NCBI GenBank assembly: GCA_014859985.1
Contig: JACZKN010000359.1
Location: forward strand, 1-26,353
Reading direction: 5' to 3'
DNA length: 26,353 nucleotides
Source: Candidatus Krumholzibacteriia bacterium
Lineage (GTDB): Bacteria; Krumholzibacteriota; Krumholzibacteriia; LZORAL124-64-63
In this document: positions 8,301 through 16,796 of the stretch, one piece after another
Layout of the letters: each line of letters opens with the position of its first letter
Numbering within the stretch: position 1 is the first letter of the stretch
The notes under the pieces: generated by a model
The model's database searches: none
Seen by the model: only the letters and a program-made list of their open reading frames with translations
Told to the model about the DNA's origin: nothing
Position numbers and translations under genes: made by a program

Positions 8301-8891
8301 CTGGTACAGGGCCAGCGGCGCGCCCCAGGGCAGGATGTTGCGCAGGCCATCCAGGACCGTGGCCGCCAGCGGCTGCGCGCCCCGGTTCTCGAGGGTCGCG
8401 GTGCGCACCCAGCCGAATTCGTCGCAGGCGGCCCAGGCGTAGCGGAAGGCCAGGTCCAGGTGGTGGTCGATCTCCTCGAAGACCAGGCGGTTGCCGGTGG
8501 TGCTCTTGTAGAGGTTCCGTTCGACGGCCGGGTCCTGCGCGCCGTCGGCGCCGAACGGTTCCCACAGCTCGTCCTCCCCGTCGGGCAGCGCGATCCGCAC
8601 CAGGGTCAGCGGGCCCGTGTGGTGATGGGCCACGTGGAGCCGGTCCACGGTCACGTAGGGGAAGAGCGCGCCCTCGGGATCCACGCGTCCGGCGGTCAGC
8701 CCGCCGCCGGACGCGATGAACATCCACAGGTCCGTGTCGCTGGGCAGGCTGACCAAAAACGGCGCCATGCGGTGGTAGGCCGCGATCCGGTAGTGCTCCT
8801 GCCCGTCCAGGATGGCGAAGCCACCTTCCGGGACGCGCGGCAGGCTATCGGCCCGGAAGGCGGAGGTGGCGGGGGCGCGCCTGGCTCTCAT
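5373..8891 (-). CDS. Large GH94-clan glycoside phosphorylase, probably beta-1,3-glucan (GH149/GH161-like)
   Basis: A 1172-residue protein without signal peptide, so cytoplasmic. It should split beta-glucosidic bonds with phosphate to give glucose-1-phosphate. Seen in sequence: a beta-sandwich-like N-terminal part (residues 1-330), then an alpha/alpha-barrel part with YEGNWRDIFQNWEAL (468-482), RPEWNDANNAL (651-661) where D656 matches the catalytic Asp of GH94 phosphorylases, and near the C-terminus SHTPPGGGAKQPGMTGQVKE (1021-1040). It is far longer than cellobiose phosphorylases (about 800 residues) but similar to GH149 and GH161 beta-1,3-glucan phosphorylases. Together with the laminarinase-type neighbour this favours a beta-1,3-glucan substrate; the exact family is my inference. 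The ATG at 8891 lies 13 bases after the upstream stop, within one operon. Confidence 0.85.
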   Translation of the reverse strand: MRARRAPATSAFRADSLPRVPEGGFAILDGQEHYRIAAYHRMAPFLVSLPSDTDLWMFIASGGGLTAGRVDPEGALFPYVTVDRLHVAHHHTGPLTLVRIALPDGEDELWEPFGADGAQDPAVERNLYKSTTGNRLVFEEIDHHLDLAFRYAWAACDEFGWVRTATLENRGAQPLAATVLDGLRNILPWGAPLALYQTASNLVDAYRTSEIDPETGLGIYALTAGITDRAEALEVLRANTVWCCGLEGRRVHLSPGAAADFRRGRLVAEETTLRGVPGSYLVSAPLALGPGESARWHLVGDTGRDHLEIAALRRRLRDAEDLDAGLAAGLEQATVNLRRIVASADGLQQGGRPEATVHHFANVLFNTMRGGVFAQDHGVTKADLADFLRVRSAPVAARQAGFLAALPDVVTVQALRAAARGSGDPDLVRLVHEYLPLYFGRRHGDPSRPWNRFAIHARDGQGNRKLYYEGNWRDIFQNWEALCASFPAFLPNVVARFVNASTVDGFNPYRITRDGVDWEVPAPDDPWSNIGYWGDHQIVYLLRLLEALHDHDPAALGGMLAEEIFSYAEVPYRIKPYREILRDARATIEFDTARAARIAERVADTGTDGRLVTGPDGGVHHANLLEKLLVPALTKLSNLVPDGGIWMNTQRPEWNDANNALAGGGVSVVTLCHLRRYLAFLAGLVAEADAQALPVSAEVAAWCERVAAVLAEERALLAAERLGPGDRKGLMDRLGEAFSAYRGTVYAQGFSGRRALALHRVRSLCRDALAWVDRSIAANRRPDGLYHTYNLLEFAADGGGVEVVHLQAMLEGQVAVLGAGLLGPEESLEVLRSLYASDLYRAEQDSFMLYPERRLPGFLQRNVVPADRAAEVPLLRDLLAAGDRSLVARDDDGVVRFHGDFQAAPDVAGALDALGRQRRWRAAATRDRTAVLALFEEVFAHRSYMGRSGVMVAYEGLGCIYWHMVAKLLLAVQECVRRAGTEGATDAVRAGLAGMYYRVRAGIGYERSVAQYGAFPTDPYSHTPPGGGAKQPGMTGQVKEEILTRRGELGVRVEGGALRFVPELLEDRERLQAPATFRYYAVGGAERTVELPAGGIAFTLCQVPVVYAPAAAGWVRIACSDGTTVEHAGDRIDADLAAEIFARSGHVTGIRVGVPDPILGRLARGRGTGPVA

Positions 8892-8904
8892 CGCTCACCA
8901 CCGC

Positions 8905-9879
8905 CTACTTCAAGAGGACCATGCCCCGCGACACCCGCGCCGTGGAGGTCGCCAGCACGTACCAGTACTGGCCGCTGGCCGCGGGCGCGCCGTCGTCGCG
9001 CAGGCCGGCCCAGATCACGTGATGGTCGCCGGCGCCCAGCTCGCCCCGGCGCAGGGTCGCCACCCGGCGGCCCGCCGCGTCGAACACGGCCAGGTCCACC
9101 CGCTCGGTCCGCTCCAGCGCGAAGTCGATCCGCGTCGTGGGGTTGAACGGGTTCGGGTAGTTCTGGCCCAGGGTCAGGCCGGCCGCCGCGTCGGGCACGC
9201 TCGACACGTCGCCGGTGCGGTGGAAGACGATGTTGTCGTAGAACACGCCCGCGCTCGCGTACAGGGTCGCGGTGTTGGCGAAGCCGAACTGCAGGATCTG
9301 GCCCTCGAGGCTGGCGTCGATGGGGATGGAGATGGTGTAGCCGCCCCAGGTGTCGGGGATCGACGTCATGTCCAGGGTGATGAAGTTGGTCAGGGCCCAG
9401 CCGGCCGCGGGGTTCAGCGTCTTGATGAACGCCACCGCGGTGCTGGGGGCCACGAGGTTGCCCAGCTTCGCCTGGAACTCGAAGCTCCACACGCCGCCCA
9501 CGTCCGCGGCGCCCACCGTCTGCTCATGGAAGGTGTTGGACTCGACCAGGTTGCCGTTGGCGTGGTCGGCGTTGTTGTAGTCGCTGAAGACCACCAGCTG
9601 CTGCAGGCCCTGCTCGACGCCGCCCTGCAGCAGATCGATCTGGCAGAAGGCGAAGCCGTCGTTGGGCGCGGGGAAGGGACCGTAGCCGTACAGGTAGACC
9701 AGGCCGGGCGTGAAGACGTTGCCGTAGACCAGCCAGCCGTCATCCGCCAGGGCGGTGGGGCCGGTCTGATCCAGCAGCTCGAAATCCTGGGAGTAGGGAG
9801 CCAGAGCGGCCTGACCCGCGGCCGGAGCCAGGGACAGCAGCACGGCGAGGGCGAAGACGGCTTGGGCGCGATTTTTCAT
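8905..9879 (-). CDS. Secreted protein of unknown family with FlgD-Ig/type IX-like sorting domain; paralogue of 1749-2459
   Basis: A 324-residue exported protein. I chose ATG 9879 over the longer frame from 9945 because it is preceded by GTGAGGT and followed at once by a signal peptide (residues 1-25, ending QAA). Residues 29-220 are homologous to the protein at 1749-2459 (shared YGYG-FPAPNDG-AFC, DYNNA-H, FIKTLNPAAG, TNFIT-DMT, GVFYDN). A C-terminal domain at 235-324 begins LGQNYPNPFNPTTRIDFAL and ends RVSRGMVLLK, typical of FlgD-Ig/type IX-like sorting modules that carry proteins to the surface or medium. It is the first gene of the unit with the phosphorylase and GH16 enzyme, directly behind an operator. 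A glycan-capture role is likely but inferred. No catalytic signature is visible. Confidence 0.87.
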   Translation of the reverse strand: MKNRAQAVFALAVLLSLAPAAGQAALAPYSQDFELLDQTGPTALADDGWLVYGNVFTPGLVYLYGYGPFPAPNDGFAFCQIDLLQGGVEQGLQQLVVFSDYNNADHANGNLVESNTFHEQTVGAADVGGVWSFEFQAKLGNLVAPSTAVAFIKTLNPAAGWALTNFITLDMTSIPDTWGGYTISIPIDASLEGQILQFGFANTATLYASAGVFYDNIVFHRTGDVSSVPDAAAGLTLGQNYPNPFNPTTRIDFALERTERVDLAVFDAAGRRVATLRRGELGAGDHHVIWAGLRDDGAPAASGQYWYVLATSTARVSRGMVLLK

Positions 9880-9923
9880 GGCTAGGACCTCACTTTGCGG
9901 ATGACTACCCCTGCGAACAGGTC

Positions 9924-9952
9924 TTGACAGGCCCATGGACATCATACACTAT
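9924..9952 (+). promoter_or_regulatory. Promoter-like sequence for the GH1 / glycosidase-barrel unit
   Basis: A perfect TTGACA (9924-9929) is followed after 17 bases by CACTAT (9947-9952). The -10-like element enters the operator at 9949-9971, the same geometry as at 1514-1543 and 18297-18325. Confidence 0.5.
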
Positions 9953-9969
9953 GTTCGGAGTCCGAACAA
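9941..9969 (-). promoter_or_regulatory. Promoter-like sequence for the unit 9879-3736
   Basis: On the minus strand TTGTTC (9964-9969) and TATGAT (9941-9946) are 17 bases apart. The -10 is close to consensus, the -35 is weak. The operator fills most of the spacer, so one bound repressor could shut both divergent units. Confidence 0.45.
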
Positions 9970-9971
9970 AG
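9949..9971. promoter_or_regulatory. Operator copy 3 (23-bp palindrome) between divergent units
   Basis: Arms CTATGTTCGG and CCGAACAAAG surround AGT; the inner 17 bases form a palindrome around one central base. This is the best-conserved copy. It lies between the divergent genes starting at 9879 (minus) and 10044 (plus) and overlaps promoter-like elements on both strands. Confidence 0.85.
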
Positions 9972-10043
9972 ATATTTTTGACGGGCTGTGAATAAATCGC
10001 GGATGATACGGCAAGACCAACGTGCGGCAGGAGTTGATGCCCC

Positions 10044-11447
10044 TTGGCCGACCTGATCTTTCCCGACGGATTCCTCTGGGGGGCGGCGACGTCCGCCCAG
10101 CAGATCGAGGGCGGCCGCCACGCCGGCGGCCGGGGCGAGTCCATCTGGGACCGCTTCGCCGCCACGCCCGGGAAGATCGCCGACGGCTCGGACACCGGTA
10201 CGGCCTGCGACCACTACCACCGCTGGCGCGACGACCTGCGGCTCATGACCGGGCTGGGGCTGGGCGCCTACCGCTTCTCCATCGCCTGGCCGCGCGTCCA
10301 ACCCACCGGCACCGGGGCGCCCAACGCGGCGGGCCTCGACTTCTACGACGCGCTGGTGGACGCGCTGCTCGTGGCGGGCATCGAGCCCTTCCCCACCCTC
10401 TACCACTGGGACCTGCCCCAGGCCCTGCAGGACCGGGGCGGCTGGGCCGAACGCGCCACGGCCGAGGCCTTCGTCGAGTACACGGCCACGGTCGTCCATC
10501 GCCTGGGCGACCGCGTCCGCCGCTGGGTCACCCACAACGAGCCCTGGTGCATCGCCGTCCTGGGCCACGAGGAGGGCCACCACGCCCCCGGCCACCGCGA
10601 CCCGGCTGCGGCCCTGCGCGTGGCGCACCACCTGCTGCTGTCGCACGGCTGGGCCACCGCGGCCATCCGCCGCGAGGTGCCGCGGGCCGAGGTCGGCCTG
10701 GTGCACAACTACTGCCCCGCCTACCCGGCCAGCGACCGCCCGGGCGACCACGACGCCGCCCGCTGGTTCGACGGCTTCTTCAACCGCTGGTACCTGGACC
10801 CCGTGTTCAAGGGCGCCTACCCCCCGGACGCCGTCGCCGACCGCGTCGCCGCCGGCCACCTGCCGGGGCCCGAGCTGCCCTTCGTGCGGGACGGCGACCT
10901 GGCGGTCATCGCCGCGCCCCAGGACTTCCTGGGCCTGAACTACTACAGCCGCGTGGTGATGGAAGCCGGCCCGGACGGCCGCCCGCGGGCGGTGCCGCCG
11001 GCGCCGGACACGCCCGTCACCGACATGGGCTGGGAGGTGTATCCGGCGGGGCTGCGCGAAGGCCTCGCCAGGGTGCAGCGCGACTACGCGCCGCGCAGGA
11101 TCATCATCGCCGAGAACGGGGCCGCCTACGACGACCCCGTCGGAGCGGACGGCCGCATCACCGACACCCGCCGCCTGGACTACCTGCGCGGACACCTGCT
11201 GGCCGCCCGGCAGGCCCTCGCCGACGGCGTGCCCCTGGCGGGCTATTTCCTGTGGTCCCTGCTGGACAACTTCGAGTGGGGCTACGGCTACACGAAGAAG
11301 TTCGGCCTCTTCGCCCTCGAGCCGGGGACCCTGCGCCGCATCCCCAAGGACAGCGCCTTCTGGTACCGCGGCGTCATCGCCGCCAACGCCCTGCCCGACG
11401 CCACCGCTCCTCAAACCCAAGGAGACACCCGTGCCTTCGATCAATAG
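10044..11447 (+). CDS. GH1 beta-glucosidase
   Basis: A 467-residue cytoplasmic retaining beta-glucosidase of family GH1, the usual length. The start is TTG 10044: an in-frame TGA at 10035 rules out anything longer, and the protein begins in the family manner with LIFPDGFLWGAATSAQQIEG. The acid/base is E166 in THNEPW and the nucleophile is E357 in IIIAENGA; LDNFEW at 407-412 is the aglycone/glucose-contact loop. A GGCAGGAG lies 11 bases upstream. It has no signal peptide, so it should act on imported oligosaccharides or cellobiose/laminaribiose and release glucose. It is the first gene of a unit with an operator at 9949-9971 and overlaps the next gene by 17 bases. Linkage preference cannot be read from sequence. 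Confidence 0.95.
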   Translation: MADLIFPDGFLWGAATSAQQIEGGRHAGGRGESIWDRFAATPGKIADGSDTGTACDHYHRWRDDLRLMTGLGLGAYRFSIAWPRVQPTGTGAPNAAGLDFYDALVDALLVAGIEPFPTLYHWDLPQALQDRGGWAERATAEAFVEYTATVVHRLGDRVRRWVTHNEPWCIAVLGHEEGHHAPGHRDPAAALRVAHHLLLSHGWATAAIRREVPRAEVGLVHNYCPAYPASDRPGDHDAARWFDGFFNRWYLDPVFKGAYPPDAVADRVAAGHLPGPELPFVRDGDLAVIAAPQDFLGLNYYSRVVMEAGPDGRPRAVPPAPDTPVTDMGWEVYPAGLREGLARVQRDYAPRRIIIAENGAAYDDPVGADGRITDTRRLDYLRGHLLAARQALADGVPLAGYFLWSLLDNFEWGYGYTKKFGLFALEPGTLRRIPKDSAFWYRGVIAANALPDATAPQTQGDTRAFDQ

Positions 11448-14400
11448 CAGGCTCCGCTGCCTCGTCCTGTGCGGGTTCCTGGCCCTCGTCGCCCGGCCGG
11501 CCGCCGCCGCCCAGCCGGACATCCGCGTCGTCTCGGACCAGGGCGGCCAGCGGCTGCAGGTCGACGGCCGCGACTTCATGGTCCTGGGCATGAACTGGGA
11601 CTACCTGCCCATCGGCCACAACTACACCTACAGCTTCTGGACCCAGCCGGACGACCTGATCAAGGCCGCCCTGGCCAGGGAGATGCCCCTGTTGCGGAAC
11701 ATGGGGGTCAACACCATCCGCCACTACGTGGGCATGCCGCCCCGCTGGGTGCGGTACGTGTACGAGACCTACGGCATCTGGACCATGATCAACCATACGG
11801 TCGGCCGCTACGGCATGACCCTCGACGGGGTGTGGCACCCCAACACCGACTACAGCGACCCGCGGGTGCGGGCGGCGCTGAAGGCGGAGGTCGCCGCCCT
11901 GGTGGACGAGTTCCGGGGCACGCCCGGCCATCTGATGTGGCTGCTGGGCAACGAGAACAACTACGGCCTGTCCTGGTCGTCCTTCGAGATCGAGGCCCTG
12001 CCCGAGGGCGAGCGCGATCAGGCCCGGGCGCGCCACCTCTACTCCCTGTTCGGCGAGATCATCCGCGACATCAAGCAGCGCGACCCGGCCACGCCCGTGG
12101 CCATGGCCAACGGCGACCTGCAGTACATCGACCTCATCGCCCAGGAGTGCCGGGGCCTGGACGTCTTCGGGTCGAACGTCTACCGCGGCATCTCGGCCCG
12201 CGACTACTTCGAGGTGGTGCGCGACAAGCTGGGCGTGCCCACCATGTTCACCGAGTTCGGCGCCGACGCCTTCAACGCCATCACCATGCGCGAGGACCAG
12301 GCCACCCAGGCCCGCTACCTGCTGGGCCAGTGGCAGGAGATCTACGAGCAGTCCGCCGGCAAGGGCCGGGTCGGCAACGCCGTGGGCGGCCTGATCTTCC
12401 AGTGGAGCGACGGCTGGTGGAAGTACAAGCAGGAGGAGCGCCTGGAGATCCACGACACCAACGCCTCCTGGCCCAACGCGGGCTACCCCGAGGACTACCG
12501 CGAGGGCGACAACAACATGAACGAGGAGTGGTGGGGCATCACCGCCAAGGGGTACTCCGACGCCCGCGGCTTGTACGACGTCTACCCCCGCGCCGCCTAC
12601 TTCGCCCTGCGCGACGCCTTCGCCCTGGACCCCTACGGCAAGGGCACCGACCTGGCGACGATCCGCGCCCACTTCGGCAACATCACGACCATGGGCGCCG
12701 TGCTGGCCGCGCGGGGCGACGCCGCCGCCCTGCAGACCGACAAGCTCGGCCGGGTGCGCGTCTCGGGCCTGCGCATGGAGTTCGAGACCTACAGCACCGG
12801 CGGCAGGAACACCACCACGCCGCCGGTCGAGATGCCCCAGCCCGGCTATCCCTCGTTCCGGGGCTTCGACCACGGCCAGTCCTTCTACGTGGACGTGGAG
12901 GCCAAGCCCACCGACGCCCTGGTGGGCACCATGTCCGTCAACGTCCTGGGCCGCGTGCCCAGGAACCCCATCGACGAGATCTTCTACGAGAACCGCGGCC
13001 GCACGCGCACCATCACCGACCAGAACGGCGACCCGGTGGAGCTGGAATCGCTGGAGCGCGTGAAGGTCTACCAGGCCGCGGTCACCTGGGACGACCGCTG
13101 GTTCCAGCTGGACGGCTTCTACCGCACCGGCCACCTGCACTGGCAGTACGAAGGCGACTTCTTCGGCCTCTACCGCGACGCCTACTACGGCGAGAACGTG
13201 GACATCTACAACGGCGAGGCCCCGGTCGGCTTCCAGGTCGCCGGCAAGAAGGACCTGCAGGGCCTGACCGTGGCCTTCGGGCCCCAGCTCTGGTGGGGCG
13301 CCAACCCGGCGATCATGGCCAAGTACCAGCGCAAGGTCGCCGGCATCCAGTGGACGGGCATCTTCCAGGAGGACTTCGCCCAGCAGACCCAGCTGACCAG
13401 CTCGGTCGCCATCCCCGTGCGCACCACCCGCAAGGCGTCGCTGCAGCTGCAGACCCGCCTGGGGCCCTTCGGCTTCGAGGGCGGCGCCATCTGGTCGGGC
13501 CAGCCGCGGGTGGGCGAGACCTTCCAGCTGATCACCGACGATTCGCCCGACCGCGGCACCCCGGTCGACCCGGGCGACGTTCGCCAGGACGAGATCACCG
13601 ACGACGACACCTTCGGCTTCAAGAGCAAGCTCACCTGGCAGAAGGGCCGCTGGAACTGGTACGGCCAGGGGGCCTACATGGGCCTGGTGGCCGACGCCGG
13701 CCCCACGGCGATCCCCACCTACACCGGCTGGGGCCTGAAGGACAGCGGCTCGGGCAACCAGGTCAATGCCATCACCGGCGTGGCCGTGACCATGGGCCAG
13801 TGGCAGGTCGGACCGAACTTCCTGTGGCAGAAGCCCATCGTGGGCCCCATGCCCCACTCGTCCGACCTGGCCGGCACCACCGGCCGTCCCCGCAACGTGC
13901 TGGACGATCCGTTCGCCGTGCGCGGGAACCGGGAGACCACCGCCGGCGAGCTGATGCTCACCTACGACCCCACCCCCGCCACCTGGATGTGGAACTGGGA
14001 CAGCGACGTGCGGGAGGACGCGGACCTGGCGGCCAGCCTGGGCTTCATCTGGAAGCGCCACCACTCCACGGCCGACGCCGCCCTGTTCATCTCCGCCGAG
14101 AACACCATCTACGCCCACCCGGGCGCCACCCCGGCCCGGGACCTGTGGGAGGTGTCGTGCCGGGTGGTCAACAAGCTGGGCCCGCGCACCCGCATGATCA
14201 GCCACGCCTACTTCGGCACCGCCGAGCCCAACGGCGACGACCAGCGCCTGCTGCACCGCTTCGGCCTGGACAGCCGCATCGCCTGGCCTACCATCGCGCT
14301 GGGCGGCCACGTCAAGGTGAACGACTTCGGCCCCTACGACTACCACCGGGACTTCAACCTGACCTACCCGCTGCAGCTGATGGCGGACCTGTCCTACACC

Positions 14401-14595
14401 CTGGGCGAACCCCGCTGGTTCAGCCTGCCGCAGACCCGGGTCGGCGTGCGGGGCACCTACCGCACCCTCGACCTCTACTCCAACCGCTACGCCCCCGCGG
14501 GCGTGCCTGCGCCCCTGCCGGGCGAGCGCTACCCCGCCGGCCTGCCCGACGGCCGCGAATGGGAGATCCGCACCTACCTGCACCTGGCCATCTAG
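11431..14595 (+). CDS. Clan GH-A glycosidase fused to an outer-membrane beta-barrel-like domain
   Basis: A 1054-residue exported protein from GTG 11431, with AAGGAG 6-7 bases upstream; it overlaps the GH1 stop by 17 bases. Residues 1-27 are a signal peptide (PAAAA). Residues about 30-400 form a TIM-barrel glycosidase of the GH2/GH5 type: acid/base E175 in LLGNENNYG and nucleophile E275 in MFTEFGADAFN, plus an aromatic cleft FQWSDGWWKY (323-332). Residues about 445-1054 hold no catalytic motif but many short alternating-hydrophobic, aromatic-rich strands separated by turns and longer polar loops (such as RWFQLDGFYRTGHLHWQY), as in porins, ending in RTYLHLAI. I read this as a membrane barrel carrying an enzyme domain. 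It could cut and admit glucan at the outer membrane in place of SusC/SusD. The catalytic family is not identified; GH2, GH5 or GH158-like are candidates. The barrel is a fold inference. Confidence 0.85.
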   Translation: MPSINSRLRCLVLCGFLALVARPAAAAQPDIRVVSDQGGQRLQVDGRDFMVLGMNWDYLPIGHNYTYSFWTQPDDLIKAALAREMPLLRNMGVNTIRHYVGMPPRWVRYVYETYGIWTMINHTVGRYGMTLDGVWHPNTDYSDPRVRAALKAEVAALVDEFRGTPGHLMWLLGNENNYGLSWSSFEIEALPEGERDQARARHLYSLFGEIIRDIKQRDPATPVAMANGDLQYIDLIAQECRGLDVFGSNVYRGISARDYFEVVRDKLGVPTMFTEFGADAFNAITMREDQATQARYLLGQWQEIYEQSAGKGRVGNAVGGLIFQWSDGWWKYKQEERLEIHDTNASWPNAGYPEDYREGDNNMNEEWWGITAKGYSDARGLYDVYPRAAYFALRDAFALDPYGKGTDLATIRAHFGNITTMGAVLAARGDAAALQTDKLGRVRVSGLRMEFETYSTGGRNTTTPPVEMPQPGYPSFRGFDHGQSFYVDVEAKPTDALVGTMSVNVLGRVPRNPIDEIFYENRGRTRTITDQNGDPVELESLERVKVYQAAVTWDDRWFQLDGFYRTGHLHWQYEGDFFGLYRDAYYGENVDIYNGEAPVGFQVAGKKDLQGLTVAFGPQLWWGANPAIMAKYQRKVAGIQWTGIFQEDFAQQTQLTSSVAIPVRTTRKASLQLQTRLGPFGFEGGAIWSGQPRVGETFQLITDDSPDRGTPVDPGDVRQDEITDDDTFGFKSKLTWQKGRWNWYGQGAYMGLVADAGPTAIPTYTGWGLKDSGSGNQVNAITGVAVTMGQWQVGPNFLWQKPIVGPMPHSSDLAGTTGRPRNVLDDPFAVRGNRETTAGELMLTYDPTPATWMWNWDSDVREDADLAASLGFIWKRHHSTADAALFISAENTIYAHPGATPARDLWEVSCRVVNKLGPRTRMISHAYFGTAEPNGDDQRLLHRFGLDSRIAWPTIALGGHVKVNDFGPYDYHRDFNLTYPLQLMADLSYTLGEPRWFSLPQTRVGVRGTYRTLDLYSNRYAPAGVPAPLPGERYPAGLPDGREWEIRTYLHLAI

Positions 14596-14619
14596 GGGCG
14601 GCTGCAGGCCTGGACGAAG

Positions 14620-14650
14620 CGGCGGCCCGGTCGATGCGACCGGGCCGCCG
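14620..14650. terminator. Bidirectional intrinsic terminator
   Basis: A perfect 13-bp stem (14620-14632 with 14638-14650) has the loop GATGC and is followed by TCGTTT on the plus strand. It sits between the convergent genes ending at 14595 and 14677, so it can end both transcripts. Confidence 0.75.
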
Positions 14651-14676
14651 TCGTTTACCACTGCCCGTCGCCGCGG

Positions 14677-15482
<806 letters not shown>

Positions 15483-15486
<4 letters not shown>

Positions 15487-16754
15487 GACCCGGCCGCCCG
15501 CGGTGGGGCCGGCATCTCCGTGTCCAGGGACGGAAAGAGGCGGGAGTCGGCCAGCGCCGCCTTCAGCACGAGGGTGGCCGCGCCGATGGCGACGGCCCGG
15601 GGTCCCAGCTCGCTGGCCCGGATCTCGGCCGCGGCCACGGAGCTGACCAGGGTGCGCTGCTGCACCATCTCGCGCAGGGGATCCAGCAGCAGGTCCCCCA
15701 GCCGGGCCAGGTCCCCGCCCACGATCACCAGGGACGGGTTCAGGATGTTCAGGGTGCTGGCCACCGCCCGCCCCAGGTGGGCCGCCGCCTCCCGCGCCAC
15801 CTGCAGGGCCAGGGGATCGCCGGCCAGGGCCGCGTCCTCGATCTCTTGGATGGTGCCCGGCCGGCCGGCCAGGGGGCTGTCCGGATAGTCGGCCGCCAGT
15901 TCCCCGGCCCGCGCCACCAGGGCCGGTGCGCCCACCAGGGTCACCAGGCAGCCCCGCAGGCCGCAGATGCAGGGCTTGCCCTGGGGGTCGATGGAGATGT
16001 GGCCGATCTCGCCCGCCACGCCGGTGGCGCCGCGGTAGACCTCGCCGCCGATGATGTGCCCCGAGCCCACGCCCGTGGCGACCTTGATGTAGACGATGTC
16101 GTCGCCGCCGCGCCCCGCGCCCCACCAGTGCTCGGCCAGGGCGCCCAGGTTGGCGTCGTTGTCCACCATCAGCGGCACGCCGTACCCGGCGGCCAGGCCG
16201 TCCAGGCCCAGGTGCTGCTTCCAGGCGGGCAGCACGAGGTTCGACAGCCGGTCGGGATTCGCCGGGTCCACCGGCGACGGCAAGGCCACGCCGATGCCCA
16301 GCAGGGGCCGCTCCTGGCCGGCCGGCGTGGCCAGGCAGATGCGGCAGAGCTCGGCGATCAGGCGGCGCGTGCCCTCCGGATCGTCGCGCACCGGGTGCGG
16401 GCGCGACTCCCAGGTCAGCGCCCGGCCGCGCAGGTCCGTCAGCACCGCGACGACGTGGCTGCCGCTCATCTCCACGCCCAGGATCACGCAGGCGTCGTCC
16501 CGGAACTCCAGCACGATGGGCCGGCGGCCGCCCCGGGACGGGCCCTCGCCCACCTCGGTGACGATGCCCAAAGGCAGGATCTCGCCCACGATCTCCGAGA
16601 CCGTGGAGCGGGACAGGTTGGCGGCCTGGGCGATGTCCGCCCGCGACAGCCGCTCCTCCTGCCAGATCAGGCGCAGCACGGCGTCCGCCAGCGGCCGCGG
16701 GCGATCGGGGTCGCTGCGGCGCAGACCCTTCCAACTGAGGTGATCGTTCAGCAT
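15483..16754 (-). CDS. ROK-family transcriptional repressor
   Basis: A 423-residue regulator of the ROK (NagC/Mlc/XylR) type. Residues about 22-75 form a winged helix-turn-helix (LSRADIAQAANLSRSTVSEIVGEI). A sugar-kinase-like ROK domain follows with DNDANLGALAEHW (198-210) and the zinc site GHISIDPQGKPCICGLRGCL, in which H252, C262, C264 and C269 are the expected ligands. ATG 16754 follows GGGGGAGA at a normal distance. The gene lies in the unit with the glycan-binding lipoprotein (42 bases upstream) and the laminarinase (overlapping), which is itself preceded by an operator, so autoregulation is likely. ROK operators are often built on TTTGTT...AACAAA half-sites, as here. The effector is unknown; glucose or a beta-glucan-derived sugar is plausible. 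Confidence 0.93.
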
Positions 16755-16796
16755 GTGGTCGTCTCCCCCGGCTGCGTGGATGGACTGGCCGGGATC

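Noticed and set aside
5454..9146. Plus-strand open frame of 1230 codons
   Set aside because: It is the antisense of the phosphorylase; composition is repetitive Gly/Arg/Gln/Val/His with no domain, as expected from high-GC antisense frames.
9880..9945. Longer N-terminus for the secreted paralogue (start at 9945)
   Set aside because: The additional 22 residues precede a perfect signal peptide that has its own Shine-Dalgarno, and they would overlap the promoter -10 element.
10037..10043. ATG 10037 as the GH1 start
   Set aside because: It is in a different frame; in the GH1 frame a TGA at 10035 leaves TTG 10044 as the first usable start.
9942..11591. Minus-strand open frame of 549 codons over the GH1 gene
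   Set aside because: Antisense shadow of GH1; the GH1 frame has both catalytic motifs and a proper start, this frame has none.
11374..14661. Minus-strand open frame of 1095 codons
   Set aside because: Antisense of the glycosidase-barrel gene, rich in Val/Gly/His repeats without recognisable motifs.
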